Shown here piece after piece: positions 41,668 to 49,317 of a stretch of DNA of 64,000 bases. A model generated the notes under the pieces. That model was given only the letters and a program-made list of their open reading frames with translations. It did not search any database and was not told the origin of the DNA. Each line of letters starts with the position of its first letter. The first letter of the stretch is position 1. A program made the translations under genes and the position numbers. Origin of the DNA: Halorubrum salipaludis (lineage in GTDB: Archaea; Halobacteriota; Halobacteria; Halobacteriales; Haloferacaceae); the NCBI RefSeq assembly GCF_002286985.1, contig NZ_NSKC01000001.1, positions 496,001 to 560,000 of the forward strand, written 5' to 3'.

Positions 41668-41741
41668 GCCGCCTTAGCTCAGACTGGGAGAGCACTCGAC
41701 TGAAGATCGAGCTGTCCCCCGTTCAAATCGGGGAGGCGGCA
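41668..41741 (+). tRNA. tRNA-Phe (anticodon GAA)
   Basis: A 74-nt cloverleaf: acceptor GCCGCCT (41668-41674) with AGGCGGC (41734-41740) and discriminator A, anticodon stem CTCGA/TCGAG around CTGAAGA (anticodon GAA), T-arm CCCCC-GTTCAAAT-CGGGG. D-loop contains GG in AGACTGGGA. A T-run (CTTTTTG) follows directly and may terminate transcription. Partial copies of the 3' half lie downstream. Confidence 0.96.
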
Positions 41742-41774
41742 TGGCTTTTTGACACGGTTTAGATTCGGGAGTTT

Positions 41775-42005
41775 CGACTGAAGATCGAGCTGTCCCCCGT
41801 CCCCGCGAGCGCGGCGAGCGGGGGCTCGGAAGACGAGCGCAGCGAAGTCTTCCGGCGTTCAAATCGGGGAGGCGGCATATTCTGAACCCGCGAGCGCAGC
41901 GAGCGGGTAAAGAAACGACGCCGAGCCGATTTGAGCACGGAAGTCGCAGCGCGCGAACGAAGTGAGCGCGACCGTCTTCCGGCGTTCAAATCGGGGAGGC
42001 AGCAT
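41775..42005. repeat. Partial copies of the tRNA-Phe 3' half (probable integration scars)
   Basis: 41775-41800 repeats 26 bp from the anticodon arm to the T-stem of tRNA-Phe exactly. 41857-41878 repeats the last 22 bp (GTTCAAATCGGGGAGGCGGC plus AT). 41984-42005 repeats it again with one mismatch. Between the copies are hairpin-forming GCGAGCGCAGCGAGCG-type runs and CGGAAGAC...GTCTTCCG (41827-41854). None of the copies has a 5' half, so they are not tRNA genes. Such arrays are what repeated integration and excision at a tRNA attachment site leave behind. Confidence 0.8.
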
Positions 42006-42027
42006 CGGTAGACGCGGACAGCCCGAC

Positions 42028-43110
42028 CTAGTTTTCGGACACCACGGGACAGTTGACGCGTGCCGCGCCGGACGCGAGGATCGCCGCGTCGAGCGCCGAG
42101 TCGAGGTCGGAGACGGAGTCGAAGTCGGCGTTGTCGTAGATGTTCACGTCCCACAGCGGCGAGTACGCCGCGTCGCTCGGCACCGTCGAGGTGACGTTGT
42201 GGGTCTGGTCGTTGCCCGCCTCGGTCGCGAACCCGGACTGCGGACCGCCGCCCTCTTGGCCGGGGTTCGTGTTGAACGAGACGTAGATCGGGGAGAGCGG
42301 GACCTCGCCGTCGGAGGGTTCCAGCGCCCGCTCCTCGAAGAGGAAGTAGTAGACGATCTCGCCGTCGTACCACCCCTCGACGAGGTCGGCGGCGCTCTCG
42401 TCGGCGCCGTGGCGTCGTTCAGCCGTCGACCCGTCGGGGACGACGGGACAGTTCTTGATCGTGTCGGTGGCCTCGACCTCGAAGTCGCCGCCGAGGACGC
42501 CCTCGACGCCGGTCACCGTGTTGGCAACGTACTCGTCCGAGACGGTCACCCTGTGGACGTGCCAGAAGTCGTTGTAGCCGTCGTCGCCGGGAACGACGCC
42601 GACGACGTTCCGCTGTCCCTCGACGGGGTCGCCGTTCTCGCGGACGAACGCGTAGATCGGTGCCGGGGCGGTCGGCTGAACGTCGAAGTCGTAGTACCGG
42701 ACGCGCTGCCCGTCGGGGCCGAACCCGTCGACGAGGAAGCGCTCGTCGAAGTCGACGGGGTCGCCGGCAGCCGGCAGGTCGTTGTCCGAACCCCGGACGT
42801 GGAGGGTGCCGGCGGCCTCGCTGAATCGGTCGATGGTCGTGCGGGGAGCCTCGTCGGGGTCGGTCGGCTCCGCTTCCATCCCCTCGCCTTCCATCCCGCC
42901 GTCCGACTCCTCCTCCATTCCGCCGTCGGATTCGTTCTCCATCCCGCCGTCCGACTCGCCTTCCATCCCGCCGTCCGACTCCTCCTCCATCCCGCCGTCG
43001 GATTCGTCGCCGGAGTCGCCACCGAGACAGCCGGCCAACCCCATCAGGGCCGCACTGCCGCCGGCAGTCAGGACGCGTCGTCGCGTTTCGTCGGTCAATT
43101 GTTTCGACAT
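42028..43110 (-). CDS. Tat lipoprotein with SDGGMEEE tandem repeats
   Basis: A 360-residue exported lipoprotein. DETRRRVLTAGGSAALMGLAGC is read as a Tat signal (in two pieces: TRRRVLTAGG and LMGLAGC) with the lipobox Cys near residue 27. Residues about 35-75 are five tandem copies of an eight-residue unit (SDGGMEEE, with GE or NE variants). The globular part has HVRGSDNDLPAAGDPV, VPGDDGYNDFWHVHRVTV and CPVVPDG, with a final CPVVSEN. I do not recognise the family; the paired CPVV motifs and His-rich WHVHR could bind a metal, which is only a guess. It lies between tRNA-Phe scars and a degenerate copy at 43237. Confidence 0.8.
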   Translation of the reverse strand: MSKQLTDETRRRVLTAGGSAALMGLAGCLGGDSGDESDGGMEEESDGGMEGESDGGMENESDGGMEEESDGGMEGEGMEAEPTDPDEAPRTTIDRFSEAAGTLHVRGSDNDLPAAGDPVDFDERFLVDGFGPDGQRVRYYDFDVQPTAPAPIYAFVRENGDPVEGQRNVVGVVPGDDGYNDFWHVHRVTVSDEYVANTVTGVEGVLGGDFEVEATDTIKNCPVVPDGSTAERRHGADESAADLVEGWYDGEIVYYFLFEERALEPSDGEVPLSPIYVSFNTNPGQEGGGPQSGFATEAGNDQTHNVTSTVPSDAAYSPLWDVNIYDNADFDSVSDLDSALDAAILASGAARVNCPVVSEN

Positions 43111-43419
43111 CACTAACGGACACGTGAGACCGTCTAAAGGCAATTTTTCAACATCCGATCGTGGTTCGCCGAAAGTCCGTTCAAATTTCGTCCGTGATTC
43201 GTTGCGACTTCGGGTCGCCGGTGCCCGAGGTGCCTCGTTCGAATCGGGGAGACGGGCCTTCGACGCCGCCCCCCGTTCGAAGTCGAGTCGCGTTCGACGG
43301 CGACCCGCGTTCGACGGCGATCCGCTTTCGATGGCGACGACCGGTGATCGAGTCGACCGTCGCGATCCGCGCCGAGAGCGGGAGGAACGCTCATTAGCCG
43401 GCCGTCGCTATCCACGCGG
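43111..43419. other. 309-bp gene-free stretch with 17-bp repeats and a tRNA-like T-arm fragment
   Basis: At 43237-43257 GTTCGAATCGGGGAGACGGG resembles the tRNA-Phe 3' end. At 43289-43338 three near-identical 16-17 bp units occur (CGCGTTCGACGGCGACC, CGCGTTCGACGGCGATC, CGCTTTCGATGGCGAC). The promoter of the next gene (CTCATTAGCC) is near 43390. Confidence 0.55.
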
Positions 43420-43911
43420 GTGAGCGACGACGGAGACGACCTCGACGACCCCGACGACGGACCGCTCGCCCGGCGGAAGCGCCCGCTTCGCTACGCGATG
43501 AGCGCGGCGTACGTGACCGCGGGGATCGCACATTTCCTGGCCCCGAAGGCGTTCGCACGGGTTGTCCCGCCCGGGCTTCCGAGACCGCGCGCCCTCGTCT
43601 ACCTCTCCGGGATCGCGGAGATCGGGCTGGGGCTCGGCGTCGCCTGCGATCGGACGCGGCGCGGGTCGGCGTGGGGGATCATGGCCCTGCTCGGCGCGGT
43701 CTTCCCCGCGAACGTGTACATGGCGACCGACGACGTGGCGGCCGAGTTCGCCCCGGACCGCCTCTCGGGCGTCGCCCGCGCGGCGGCGTGGGCGCGGCTC
43801 CCGCTACAGGGCGTGCTGCTGCTGTGGGCGTGGTGGTACACCCGGCCCGACGCGGTCGACGACGAGGGTCACCCGCCGGGCGGGAGCGGCGACGCGCAGC
43901 GGCGGCAGTAG
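43420..43911 (+). CDS. DoxX-like four-helix membrane protein
   Basis: A 163-residue protein from a GTG at 43420. After an acidic 20-residue lead it shows four hydrophobic stretches, with YAMSAAYVTAGIAHFLAP and YLSGIAEIGLGLGVA as in DoxX-type membrane proteins of the MauE/DoxX clan, then MALLGAVFPANVYMA and LPLQGVLLLWAWW. The C-terminal 25 residues are polar. Its 3' end overlaps the convergent zinc-ribbon gene by 43 bp. Function unknown. Confidence 0.8.
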   Translation: MSDDGDDLDDPDDGPLARRKRPLRYAMSAAYVTAGIAHFLAPKAFARVVPPGLPRPRALVYLSGIAEIGLGLGVACDRTRRGSAWGIMALLGAVFPANVYMATDDVAAEFAPDRLSGVARAAAWARLPLQGVLLLWAWWYTRPDAVDDEGHPPGGSGDAQRRQ

Positions 43912-44180
43912 TCGAACGCGGCGTCGTTGTCGGCCCCGCAGTGCGGGCACGGCGTCGAGGTCGCTCCGTCTCCGTCGCCGTCGCCGCCCTCGGTCGGATC
44001 CCGGTGGACCCGATCGTACTCCTCGTCTTTCGTGTACCGCTCCAGCTCGCCGGATCGGCGCTTGCGGTGGCGCTCGCGCGCCTCGCCGACGACGTCGCGG
44101 AGCACGCGGATCCCGACGCCGAGGGCGACGAGCAGGAGCGTGCCCGTGATCGCGACGTAGAGGATCCCGAGATCGACCAT
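43869..44180 (-). CDS. Membrane-anchored zinc-ribbon protein
   Basis: A 103-residue protein: one N-terminal membrane helix (LGILYVAITGTLLLVALGVG), a basic coiled segment (EARERHRKRRSGELERY), an acidic linker and a C-terminal zinc ribbon CPHCGADND...YCRRCASPL. The ATG at 44180 has an ACAATATCTCC TATA element about 30 bp upstream. Such anchored zinc ribbons are common in haloarchaea without a known role. It overlaps the convergent DoxX-like gene by 43 bp at the 3' ends. Confidence 0.8.
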   Translation of the reverse strand: MVDLGILYVAITGTLLLVALGVGIRVLRDVVGEARERHRKRRSGELERYTKDEEYDRVHRDPTEGGDGDGDGATSTPCPHCGADNDAAFDYCRRCASPLPPGG

Positions 44181-44270
44181 ACGACCCGTACGGACCGCAG
44201 CGGGAGATATTGTGGGGTGATCGCACGCCACAAGATCAGTGGTGAAAGCGGTGAAAAGCGGTAGAAGCGC

Positions 44271-44786
44271 TCAGTACCGCAGCGTGGCGTCGAGGATGCC
44301 CGCCGTCTGCCCGGCGCCGACGACCGCGAGCGCGACCGCGGTCCACGCCGCCGAGGGCGCCAGCGCGACGCCGACCGCGCCGGCGACGCAGCAGCCGGCG
44401 CCGAGGTCGTAGATCCGCGTCCCCGACTCGACGCGGCCCCGAGTGGCGACGAATCCGGCGGCCGGGAGGAGCGCCCAGCCGTACAGCGAGACCGCGAGCA
44501 GGGCCGTCGGCGGGACGTCCAGCGATCCGCCGAGCGCGAGGAACCCCGCGACGCCCGCGAGCGTCACGGGCGTGCCCGCGGCGATGACGAGCTTCCACGT
44601 CCGGAGCACGCCGCTCGCCATCTCGCGCCGCGAGGCGGCGACGAACGCGACCAGCAGGACGCTCATGACGACGTGCGCGACAAACAGCGCGTGCGTCGAG
44701 ACGGCGCCGAGCGCGGTCGCGGCGGCGACGAGCCACGCCGCCGGCACGAGCAGGGCCGGCCCGTTCTCGCGGAGGGGTCGGAGCAC
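44271..44786 (-). CDS. Integral membrane protein (171 aa)
   Basis: A hydrophobic protein from a GTG at 44786 with about five to six membrane segments (LLVPAAWLVAAATALGAV, HALFVAHVVMSVLLVAFVA, VTLAGVAGFLALGG, LLAVSLYGWALLPAAGFVA and two near the C-terminus). No conserved motif is recognised. The gene upstream on this strand is more than 900 bp away (the ferredoxin), so it is probably transcribed alone. Function unknown. Confidence 0.7.
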   Translation of the reverse strand: MLRPLRENGPALLVPAAWLVAAATALGAVSTHALFVAHVVMSVLLVAFVAASRREMASGVLRTWKLVIAAGTPVTLAGVAGFLALGGSLDVPPTALLAVSLYGWALLPAAGFVATRGRVESGTRIYDLGAGCCVAGAVGVALAPSAAWTAVALAVVGAGQTAGILDATLRY

Positions 44787-45016
44787 GACCGAGCGGTTCG
44801 GCGCGACGGGGGATAAGCGTCGGGGCGACCGAATCTCGGTGTCGGCGCGTTTTCGGCGCGGAACCGCCGGATCGGTCGGGCTCTCCGCGCGAGCCCGCGT
44901 GTACGGTCACCGATCGTCTCGATAGTCGCTAGAAACAGGAACGATTGTCCGGATACACTCGTGGTAACTGTACACTCGCAATCCTTATCTTCCGAGGGGG
45001 CGTCCGTTAGGATGCA

Positions 45017-45211
45017 ATGGCGACCGGAAAGGTTGATTTCTTCAACGACACTGGCGGCTACGGATTTATTGAGACTGACGACGCTGACGACGACGTGTTC
45101 TTCCACATGGAAGACGTCGAAGGGCCGGACCTCGAAGAGGGCCAGGAGCTCGAGTTCGACATCGAGTCCTCGCCCAAGGGGCCGCGCGCGTCCAACGTCG
45201 TTCGGCAGTAA
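45017..45211 (+). CDS. cspA: Cold-shock domain protein (CspA family)
   Basis: A 64-residue single OB-fold domain that binds single-stranded RNA or DNA. RNP1-like GGYGFIET and RNP2-like DVFFHMED motifs are both present, with the start ATGKVDFFND typical of haloarchaeal CspA. Notably acidic, as expected at high salt. A TATA-like ATCCTTATC lies about 35 bp upstream. Haloarchaea keep several paralogues; specific conditions of expression are unknown. Confidence 0.95.
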   Translation: MATGKVDFFNDTGGYGFIETDDADDDVFFHMEDVEGPDLEEGQELEFDIESSPKGPRASNVVRQ

Positions 45212-45436
45212 GCCGATCCGATACGGTGGGTCGGTCCGGCTGACGCCGAACGCGACTCTGACACGCGACAACGAGACTTCTGCCCGCCCCCGGATTCACG
45301 TCCGACGCGGGTTCTTATTACGACACTGAGCGTCGCTGCCGCCGATCCCGACGGAACGGAAGGATCGGTGGCGCGCGGCGACAAGCGGTAGCGCCGGCCC
45401 GCTTCGGATTGGACAATGAGCGGCGTAACGGCCGAC

Positions 45437-45751
45437 TCAGACGTGCTGTCCGAACAGCCCGCGTCCCTTCGTCACCTCGACGTCTCCCTCGACGCGGACT
45501 TGGCAGGCGAGGCGCACGTCGTGGCTCGGGTGGTGCGGCGGGGCCCAGAGACGGAGCTTCTCCTTTTTGCCGGGTTCGCTGACCTCGCCGTCGACCTGGA
45601 CGGCGCAGGACCCACACGACCCCGCCCCCCGGCAGTTGAGCTGCTTCATCTTGCCGTTGTACACGGAGAGGCCGGCCTCTTTGAGCACGTCGCGGAGGAT
45701 CGCCCCTTCCTCGCACTCGATCTCCTCGCCTTGGTAGGATACGGTCGGCAT
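45437..45751 (-). CDS. 2Fe-2S ferredoxin
   Basis: A 104-residue plant-type ferredoxin fold protein carrying one 2Fe-2S cluster for electron transfer. Cluster Cys are in NCRGAGSCGSCAVQVDG and the distant LACQVRVEG. The ATG at 45751 (MPTVSYQGEEIECEEG) is the natural fold start; upstream in-frame codons give an Arg/Ser-rich, uncharacteristic extension. It lacks the large acidic insertion of the main halophilic ferredoxin. Electron partner unknown. Confidence 0.9.
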   Translation of the reverse strand: MPTVSYQGEEIECEEGAILRDVLKEAGLSVYNGKMKQLNCRGAGSCGSCAVQVDGEVSEPGKKEKLRLWAPPHHPSHDVRLACQVRVEGDVEVTKGRGLFGQHV

Positions 45752-45895
45752 GGACGATCGAGTGGTACGCGAGCGAACCACAAAGAATCGTCGGGAGCGG
45801 CGACGGGAGGGTAGCGACCCGCCTCGGCTCCCGTCTGCCGGGCGTCGGACGCCGGACGGGGCGTTTTTTACCCTCGGAACCGCAGGTGAAGCGTA

Positions 45896-47050
45896 ATGGG
45901 ACTCAGGTGTCTGCTCGGGCACGATTTCGACGAGCCCGAACTACGGCGCGAGCGCGAGGAGGACGGGAACGAGGTCGTCACCACCGTCACCGAGGTGAAG
46001 ACCTGCGCTCGCTGCGGCGAGACGCAGGTGGTCAGCGAGAACACCGAGGTCACGACGATGGAGCAGCTGACCGACGAGGCCGCCGCCGCCGGCGACGAGC
46101 CGACGGCGCCCGACACCGGCCCCGAGCGCGAGACGCCCGGACCCGGCGTCGGTGAGGGCGGCTCCGACGGCGTCGAAGTCGGACCCGACGCGGGGACCGC
46201 GGCCGCGGTCGGGCTCGACGACGGAGACGGAATCGGCGACGACGGGGACGATATCGACGACGCCGTGATCATCGACGACGACGTCGGGGGCGCCGACGAG
46301 GCGCCCGGCGGTTCCGCGCCCGGGTCGGCCGACGCCGAGCCCGCGGCGACGGAAGCGGACCTCGACGCGGGCGCGTCCGCCGAGGGCGACGACGCGGAGC
46401 TGATCGGCGGCGGTCCGTCGGCCGACGACGCCGGGGACCGAGAGGGCGACCGTGGCGACGGCGACGGCCTCGAACGCGACGAGGGCGAGTACGCGGCCTA
46501 CCCGGAGGCCGAGACCGCGGACGCGCCCGCCGACGAGGAGCGCGCGGAGACCGACGACGGCGTGATCCTCGACGAGGAGGGAGACGACGCGGACGACCGC
46601 GAGCGCGGCGCGTGGCCCGACGTGGACGAGTCGGACGAGGGCGACGGCGAGGCGACCCCGTGGCCCGAACACGGCGGCGAGGACGAGGGGTTCAGCGCCG
46701 AGGTCGGCGAGGGCGGCGCGGGCGACGTGGAGTTCGGCGGCGGGCTCACGCCGGAGGCGGCCGACGCGCCGGCAGACGACGAGGACGCGGAGTACGTCGA
46801 GGCGCCGGCGCGGACGGCGGGCGGGTCCGGCGGGATCGACGACCCGGAGGAGACCGGCGGGGCGGTCGACGAGGGGACCGGAATCACCCGCGGCGAGAGC
46901 CCCGATCTCGAGACGTCGAGCTCGGAGGTGACGACGGAGTACTACTGTCCCGAGTGCGAGATGACCCGCGCCGCCGACGGTAACTCCATGCGCGCCGGCG
47001 ACATCTGTCCCGAGTGCAAGCGCGGCTACGTCGACGAGCGACCGCTCTGA
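45896..47050 (+). CDS. DUF7093-like protein: two zinc ribbons joined by an acidic linker
   Basis: A 384-residue protein. The N-terminus GLRCLLGHDFDEPEL and the CARCGETQVVSENTEV block form one zinc-binding unit. The C-terminus YYCPECEMTRAADGNSMRAG plus CPECKRGYVDE forms a second zinc ribbon. Between them about 270 residues are Asp, Glu, Gly and Ala with no predicted fold. I recall this layout as a haloarchaeal family (DUF7093). Nucleic-acid or protein binding by the ribbons is likely, not shown. A TATA-like GCGTTTTTTACCC lies about 30 bp before the ATG. Confidence 0.8.
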   Translation: MGLRCLLGHDFDEPELRREREEDGNEVVTTVTEVKTCARCGETQVVSENTEVTTMEQLTDEAAAAGDEPTAPDTGPERETPGPGVGEGGSDGVEVGPDAGTAAAVGLDDGDGIGDDGDDIDDAVIIDDDVGGADEAPGGSAPGSADAEPAATEADLDAGASAEGDDAELIGGGPSADDAGDREGDRGDGDGLERDEGEYAAYPEAETADAPADEERAETDDGVILDEEGDDADDRERGAWPDVDESDEGDGEATPWPEHGGEDEGFSAEVGEGGAGDVEFGGGLTPEAADAPADDEDAEYVEAPARTAGGSGGIDDPEETGGAVDEGTGITRGESPDLETSSSEVTTEYYCPECEMTRAADGNSMRAGDICPECKRGYVDERPL

Positions 47051-47188
47051 GCGCGGACCCCGCGAGTTCTCCCGTCCCCGAGCGCCCCTCCCCGAGCGCC
47101 CGTCGACCGGTTCGCTCGATCCCCCGGCGAACCGGGCGAAGACCCCGTGACGAAACTGGTTTACGGCCCCCTGTCGAACGAACGCGGC

Positions 47189-47572
47189 ATGAAGGAGTAC
47201 AAGATGCGCCGCGGCGAGCATCTGGACGACCGCATGCCGGACCTGAAAGGCTCCATCGAGGAGTACTTCGGCGAGGTCACCGGCACCGAAGAGTGGGAGG
47301 GCCACGAACTGTACGTCGTCGAGGACCCGGACAACCCCGTGTTCGACCGCATCGTCGCCGGCGCGGCCGAGTACGGCAGCAAGAAGGACAAGCTCGCGGT
47401 CCACTTCGAGGAGCGCCCCGCCGAGGACGTGATCGCGGAGGGGAACGCTGACGCCGCCGCCGACGCGGTCGACGCGAAAAACGAGTTCCTCTTGGAGGCG
47501 ACCGGCCGCGACGCGAAGTCCCGCCGCGACTCGCTGAAGCGCGAAGTCGAGGACGACGCGCCCGACTACTGA
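47189..47572 (+). CDS. DUF5611-like conserved haloarchaeal protein
   Basis: A 127-residue acidic protein starting MKEYKMRRGEHLDDR, with YFGEVTGTEEWEGHELYVVED, a central AVHFEERP strand and a long C-terminal helix. I recognise it as the haloarchaeal DUF5611 family of unknown function. The ATG at 47189 is chosen over an in-frame start at 47147 because a TATA-like CTGGTTTACGG lies about 32 bp before it. Coding status secure; role unknown. Confidence 0.8.
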   Translation: MKEYKMRRGEHLDDRMPDLKGSIEEYFGEVTGTEEWEGHELYVVEDPDNPVFDRIVAGAAEYGSKKDKLAVHFEERPAEDVIAEGNADAAADAVDAKNEFLLEATGRDAKSRRDSLKREVEDDAPDY

Positions 47573-47723
47573 GGGGAGACGCCCGGTTTTCGGCGATTTT
47601 CGACGCCTCGCGAGCCGCGGCTCCGCCGATCGGGCGAGTGTCAGGATCGATCGGTGAGAAAGTTTATTCGGAATCGAGTAAATTGTTCGGAGGTTTTAAG
47701 CCGTCGAGGGGACAAGGAGAGGT

Positions 47724-48179
47724 ATGAGCATCGAGACAGTCGTGTTGGCGGTCGGAACAGAAGACGAAGAGCGGGCCGAGCGGCTCGCGGAGGAGGCCAT
47801 CGCGGTGGCCGAGCCCGCGGGCGCGGAGATCGTGTTGACCCACGTGTTCAGCGACGAGGAGTTCGAGGGGGTCAAGTCCCGGTTGGGTATCGAGGAGACG
47901 AGCGAGAAGTCGACTCCCGACGCCGTCGCCGAGCGGCACACGACCACGCGGGAGCTCTCGATGGCGCTCGACGAGGCCGGCGTGTCGCACACGATCCGCG
48001 GCGCGGTCGGCGACCACGCCGACGAGGTCGTCGAGGCGGCGTCGGCGGTCGACGCGGATCGGGTCGTCGTCGGCGGACGCCGCCGGTCGCCGACCGGGAA
48101 GGCCGTCTTCGGGAGCGTCGCCCAGGAGGTCATCCTCTCGTCGCCGTGTCCGGTGACGTTCGTGCGTTCGGCGTCGTAG
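47724..48179 (+). CDS. Universal stress protein (UspA family)
   Basis: A 151-residue UspA-fold protein: strand TVVLAVGTED, helix with RAERLAEEAIAVAE, VLTHVFSDEEFEGV, a SHTIRGAVGDHADEVVEAA region and the nucleotide-binding VVVGGRRRSPTGKAVFGSVAQEVI loop near residues 112-135. The G-2x-G-9x-G-S/T type loop suggests ATP binding. A strong TATA box (AGGTTTTAAGCC) is about 30 bp before the ATG. One of many paralogues expected in a haloarchaeon; its specific stress is unknown. Confidence 0.93.
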   Translation: MSIETVVLAVGTEDEERAERLAEEAIAVAEPAGAEIVLTHVFSDEEFEGVKSRLGIEETSEKSTPDAVAERHTTTRELSMALDEAGVSHTIRGAVGDHADEVVEAASAVDADRVVVGGRRRSPTGKAVFGSVAQEVILSSPCPVTFVRSAS

Positions 48180-48297
48180 TCGGGGAATCGTCTTTTCGAG
48201 GCGTGAAGCGCACGTCAGCGATATGGGAAGCGGTCCCCCGCGGCGCGTGTCCTCCGAAGCGTCCCGCTTAAGTGACACCGGTCCGCGCGTTTATCCG

Positions 48298-49278
48298 ATG
48301 TACTACGTGGGCGTCGACCTCGGAGCGACGAACGTCCGAGCGGTCGTCGGCGACGAGACCGCGACCATTCTCGGGTCCGACTCGCGAGGGACCCCGCGCG
48401 GCCCGAACGGGATCGCGGTCACCGAGGCCGTCCTCGGCGTGGTCCGGGGCGCGTGCGATGCCGCCGGGATCGACCCGACCGCAGCCGTCGCGGCCGGGAT
48501 CGGGTCGATCGGTCCGCTCGACCTCGCGGCCGGCGTCGTGCAGGGGCCGGCGAACCTCCCGGACACCGTCGAGCGGATCCCCCTCGTCGGGCCGGTGTCG
48601 CAGCTGTTGGAGACCGACGAGGTCCACCTCCACAACGACACCATCGCGGGCGTCATCGGCGAGCGGTTCCACTCCGAGCGCAACCCCGACGACATGGTGT
48701 ATCTCACCATCTCCTCGGGGATCGGCGCGGGCGTCGCCGTCGACGGCAACGTGCTCTCGGGCTGGGACGGCAACGCCGGGGAGGTCGGACACATGACCGT
48801 CGACCCGCACGGGTTCATGACCTGCGGCTGCGGGCTCGACGGCCACTGGGAGGGGTACTGCTCGGGGAACAACATCCCGAAGTACGCGCGCGAGCTCCAC
48901 GAGGAGGACCCGATCGAGACCTCGCTGCCGATCGAGGACCCCGACTTCTCCGCGGTCGACGTGTTCGAGGCGGCCGGCGAGGACACCTTCGCCGACCACG
49001 TGATCGAGCAGGTCGCCCACTGGAACGCGATGGGCGTCGCCAACGTCATCCACGCGTACGCCCCGCTGGTCGTGACGATCGGCGGCGCGGTCGCGCTCAA
49101 CAACCCCGATCGGGTGCTCGACCCGATCCGCGAGAAGCTCGCGGACATGGTGTTCATCAACGTCCCCGAGGTGCGCCTCACCGAGCTCGGCGACGAGGTG
49201 GTGGTGAAGGGGGCGCTCGCGAGCGCGCTCACCGGCGGCACGGGCGACCGGTCGCGGGTGGAGTCGCCCCCGGGGTGA
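48298..49278 (+). CDS. ROK-family sugar kinase (glucokinase-like)
   Basis: A 326-residue ROK protein. The ATP-binding start YYVGVDLGATNVRAVVGD, the catalytic VHLHNDT, ISSGIGAGV, and the ROK zinc motif CGCGLDGHWEGYCSG near residue 178 are all present. ROK kinases in archaea phosphorylate glucose or related sugars; a glucokinase role would fit the alpha-glucan hydrolases encoded 4 and 13 kb downstream. No HTH, so it is not a ROK repressor. The ATG at 48298 is selected over upstream in-frame starts by a CGCTTAAGTGAC TATA element about 30 bp before it. Confidence 0.9.
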   Translation: MYYVGVDLGATNVRAVVGDETATILGSDSRGTPRGPNGIAVTEAVLGVVRGACDAAGIDPTAAVAAGIGSIGPLDLAAGVVQGPANLPDTVERIPLVGPVSQLLETDEVHLHNDTIAGVIGERFHSERNPDDMVYLTISSGIGAGVAVDGNVLSGWDGNAGEVGHMTVDPHGFMTCGCGLDGHWEGYCSGNNIPKYARELHEEDPIETSLPIEDPDFSAVDVFEAAGEDTFADHVIEQVAHWNAMGVANVIHAYAPLVVTIGGAVALNNPDRVLDPIREKLADMVFINVPEVRLTELGDEVVVKGALASALTGGTGDRSRVESPPG

Positions 49279-49317
49279 GCGGGGGAGTCGGAAGCGACGG
49301 ATCAGCAGCGACCCCGA

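Noticed and set aside
41775-41879. Second tRNA-Phe gene, perhaps with an intron
   Set aside because: The anticodon arm and the 3' end are present, but the acceptor 5' strand and D-arm are missing, so no cloverleaf can form; a repeat scar is the better reading.
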